The notes under the pieces were generated by a model, which made no database searches, was not told where the DNA came from, and worked only from the letters and a program-made list of their open reading frames with translations. Both the position numbers and the translations under genes were made by a program. Of a stretch of DNA of 7,121 nt, positions 6,181-7,121 are shown piece after piece. Source of the stretch: Lachnoclostridium sp. UBA933 (lineage in GTDB: Bacteria > Bacillota > Clostridia > Lachnospirales > Lachnospiraceae); the NCBI GenBank assembly GCA_002293545.1, contig DBDL01000026.1, forward strand, positions 6,860 through 13,980. Direction: 5' to 3'. Each line of letters opens with the position of its first letter. Positions within the stretch are counted from its first letter, which is position 1.

Positions 6181-6390
6181 CTATTCTTCTGCCTCATTTT
6201 GAGGTGTGATTGTTACATATTCTCTGTCATCGCTGTCTTCGTCTTCGTCATACAAATCATTGTCGAAGTCATCCTCGTCATAGTCATCAAGATAATCCTT
6301 GATCAAATATGACTTGATTAAATAAACCGCACCTGCGATTAATCCCGCGATAAGAATCAGACTGAAAATAACTTTAAAAAACTTTTTCAT
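6181..6390 (-). CDS. Small membrane-anchored protein with acidic C-terminal tail
   Basis: I do not recognise a family. The 69 residues start with MKKFFK, a basic cap, followed by a hydrophobic helix of about 20 residues (7-26, rich in Ile, Leu, Ala and Gly with GLIAG). Next comes a tail from about residue 31 dominated by Asp and Glu with interspersed Tyr (for example LDDYDEDDFDNDLYDEDED), ending in EYVTITPQNEAEE. There is no lipobox Cys and no obvious signal-peptidase site, so it is probably a single-pass anchor. The charge rule would place the N-terminus inside and the acidic tail outside. AAAGGA (6402-6407 on the plus strand, read in complement) lies 11 bases before the ATG, a slightly long gap. 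It has its own promoter candidates and a strong terminator, so it seems to be a monocistronic, genuinely expressed gene. The role is unknown; acidic tails of this kind might bind cations or basic partners, but that is a guess. Confidence 0.7.
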   Translation of the reverse strand: MKKFFKVIFSLILIAGLIAGAVYLIKSYLIKDYLDDYDEDDFDNDLYDEDEDSDDREYVTITPQNEAEE

Positions 6391-6446
6391 ATTGATGTCC
6401 GTCCTTTCAAGAGTGAAGCAAAATATAATAGCCTGCTCTTAATTTT

Positions 6447-6455
6447 AGTATAGCA
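6447..6455 (-). promoter_or_regulatory. Extended -10 promoter for the minus-strand microprotein
   Basis: On the minus strand this reads TGCTATACT, an extended -10 with five of six core matches. No good -35 is seen. It would give a leader of about 50 bases before the ATG at 6390. A second choice is a perfect TATAAT at 6470-6475 on the same strand, also without a good -35. Confidence 0.45.
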
Positions 6456-6557
6456 CTTATTTGTGAGTTATTATACATTCTAAATCAAAATCAAAAAAAA
6501 GTAAAGGGAATTTAGCAAAAGTTATAATAATTTCCGGATTCACCGAATAATTTTGTA

Positions 6558-6563
6558 TATAAT
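6558..6563 (+). promoter_or_regulatory. Possible -10 element for the rightward genes
   Basis: TATAAT is perfect, but the -35 at 17 bases (CGGATT) is poor and there is no correctly placed TG extension. Another perfect TATAAT lies at 6523-6528. Either could drive the genes at 6596 and 6727. Confidence 0.35.
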
Positions 6564-6595
6564 TCAAATTGTATTCGTCAGAGAAAAGTTGTATT

Positions 6596-6724
6596 ATGAG
6601 TAAGGACTTAAAGTTCAAGATGAATGTAAGATTTATAAACGGACAGAATGTTCAGGAGAGCTTTCGTCCATTGAAGTTTGTGTTTTATAGTGAAAAAACA
6701 TTGGTAAATGTCATGGAGGTATGA
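6596..6724 (+). CDS. Possible 42-residue ORF upstream of the Lys/Ala-rich gene
   Basis: The frame opens MSKDLKFKMNVRF and ends NVMEV, with stop TGA at 6722-6724. It overlaps an ATG at 6721 as ATGA, the arrangement of coupled genes. It also contains the strong ribosome site of the next gene (GGAGG, 6715-6719). The product would be basic, with no membrane segment and no motif I know. The upstream sequence (GAGAAAAG, about 8 bases before the ATG) is only a weak ribosome site. It may be a real small protein, a leader peptide tuning translation of the downstream gene, a remnant, or simply untranslated leader that happens to be open. Confidence 0.3.
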   Translation: MSKDLKFKMNVRFINGQNVQESFRPLKFVFYSEKTLVNVMEV

Positions 6725-6726
6725 TT

Positions 6727-7121
6727 ATGGTATCAGAAGGTACAGAAAAAGCGAAAAAAACGACAATCGCTAAAGCACCAACAGCAAAGGTGACAGACAC
6801 AACATCAAAAAAAACGACAACAGCTAAGAAAGCAGCAGAACGAACGAAAAAGTCAGAAGCTGAAAAAATACCGGCAATAGACAGAGTAATGGCAGCCGAA
6901 AAGGAACCGGTAACATCCAAAAAGACACCGGCAGCAGCAAAGACCGCATCGGCAGCAAAGAAAACAACGCCGGCAGCAAAAACAGCATCAAAAACCGCAC
7001 CGGCAAAAACAGCAGCGGCGTCAAAAACCGCAGCAGCAAAATCAACTTCCAAGAAAACGGCGGCAGCAAAAACAACATCAGCCAAAAAGACACCGGCAAA
7101 GAAAACATCTGCTTCAAAGGC
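6727..7121 (+). CDS. Lys/Ala/Thr-rich histone-H1-like protein (3' truncated)
   Basis: The frame is open to the window edge, with 131 codons visible. Residues 1-60 mix Lys, Thr and Ala with some Glu and Asp; from residue 61 onward there is no acidic residue at all, only Lys, Ala, Thr, Ser and Pro in loose repeats such as KTPAAAKT, AAKTASKTAP and SAKKTPAKKT. This resembles the disordered, polycationic tails of bacterial histone-H1-like proteins, so binding to DNA or RNA is the natural inference. In Clostridia, proteins with such an N-terminal part can carry a short conserved C-terminal domain (I recall the DUF6465 group); that part would lie beyond the window, so the family is unproven. Start: GGAGG at 6715-6719 lies 7 bases before ATG 6727; ATG 6721, two codons upstream in frame, is only one base from it and is less likely. 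The skewed composition leaves long open frames on the minus strand here, which are not genes. Confidence 0.75.
   Translation, partial: MVSEGTEKAKKTTIAKAPTAKVTDTTSKKTTTAKKAAERTKKSEAEKIPAIDRVMAAEKEPVTSKKTPAAAKTASAAKKTTPAAKTASKTAPAKTAAASKTAAAKSTSKKTAAAKTTSAKKTPAKKTSASK
6916..7121 (+). repeat. Low-complexity Lys/Ala/Thr codon repeats
   Basis: Imperfect reiterations of GCAGCAAA, CCGGCA and AAAACAGCA-type strings encode the basic repeats of the protein above. Units vary in length and in third-base use, so this looks like old, diverged expansion and not a recent exact tandem array. It probably continues beyond the window. Confidence 0.6.

Larger units (their letters stand above)
6391..6595. other. 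AT-rich divergent promoter region
   Basis: This spacer lies between the minus-strand microprotein gene and the rightward genes. It holds several TATAAT-like strings on both strands (minus strand at 6447-6452 and 6470-6475; plus strand at 6523-6528 and 6558-6563) and runs of A. I see no ORF with a ribosome site and no clear operator. Confidence 0.6.

Noticed and set aside
5974..6312. Plus-strand 112-codon open frame rich in Ile and Val
   Set aside because: It would start at a TTG inside the promoter, has no ribosome site, and its second half is the antisense of the acidic microprotein gene, whose Asp/Glu codons read as Ile/Val on this strand.
6711..7117. Long minus-strand open frames rich in Ala, Val, Phe and Leu
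   Set aside because: They are the complement of Lys/Ala/Thr repeats, which rarely create stops. The plus strand has the ribosome site and a normal start.
1..7121. Mobile elements, CRISPR arrays, toxin-antitoxin or defence genes
   Set aside because: No transposase or integrase motifs, no regularly spaced repeats and no terminal inverted repeats were seen; the content is housekeeping genes plus small unknowns.

Overview
The window looks like a chromosomal housekeeping stretch from a low-to-mid GC Firmicute. The likely group is Clostridia, most probably Lachnospiraceae. This rests on protein character and on the gene order whiA - HPr/Crh-like gene - dnaE - pfkA, with no search behind it. AT-rich promoters, purine-rich Shine-Dalgarno sites and Gram-positive-type proteins (WhiA, a Crh-like HPr paralogue, a DnaE with an internal QISLF clamp motif) all agree.

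Left part (1-1264): the 3' three-quarters of whiA overlaps by 4 bases (ATGA) a small HPr-fold gene. That protein has Ala where HPr carries its catalytic His15 but keeps the regulatory Ser46, so it should be a Crh-type regulator and not a sugar phosphocarrier. A hairpin followed by a short T-run probably ends this operon, and a weak promoter-like element precedes dnaE.

Middle (1265-5880): a full-length DNA polymerase III alpha subunit (DnaE) is followed by ATP-dependent 6-phosphofructokinase (PfkA). A good sigma-A-type promoter (TTGAAA, 17 bases, TAAAAT) begins inside the last dnaE codons. It would give pfkA its own transcript with a leader of about 160 bases that can fold in competing ways.

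Right part (5881-7121): a gene-free stretch has an extended -10 promoter followed by about 105 bases of dense pairing, a candidate small RNA that I cannot assign to a family. It converges on a minus-strand gene for a 69-residue membrane-anchored acidic microprotein, which has a very good terminator of its own. An AT-rich divergent region follows. After it come a doubtful 42-codon ORF and the start of a Lys/Ala/Thr-rich, histone-H1-like protein cut by the window edge.

Together the left and middle genes link cell-division control (WhiA), carbon-status signalling (Crh-like), replication (DnaE) and glycolytic flux (PfkA). I see no mobile element, CRISPR array, tRNA, rRNA or defence system. The least explained parts are the candidate RNA after pfkA, the pfkA leader, the His-less HPr paralogue, and the divergent pair of an acidic membrane microprotein and a polycationic protein.
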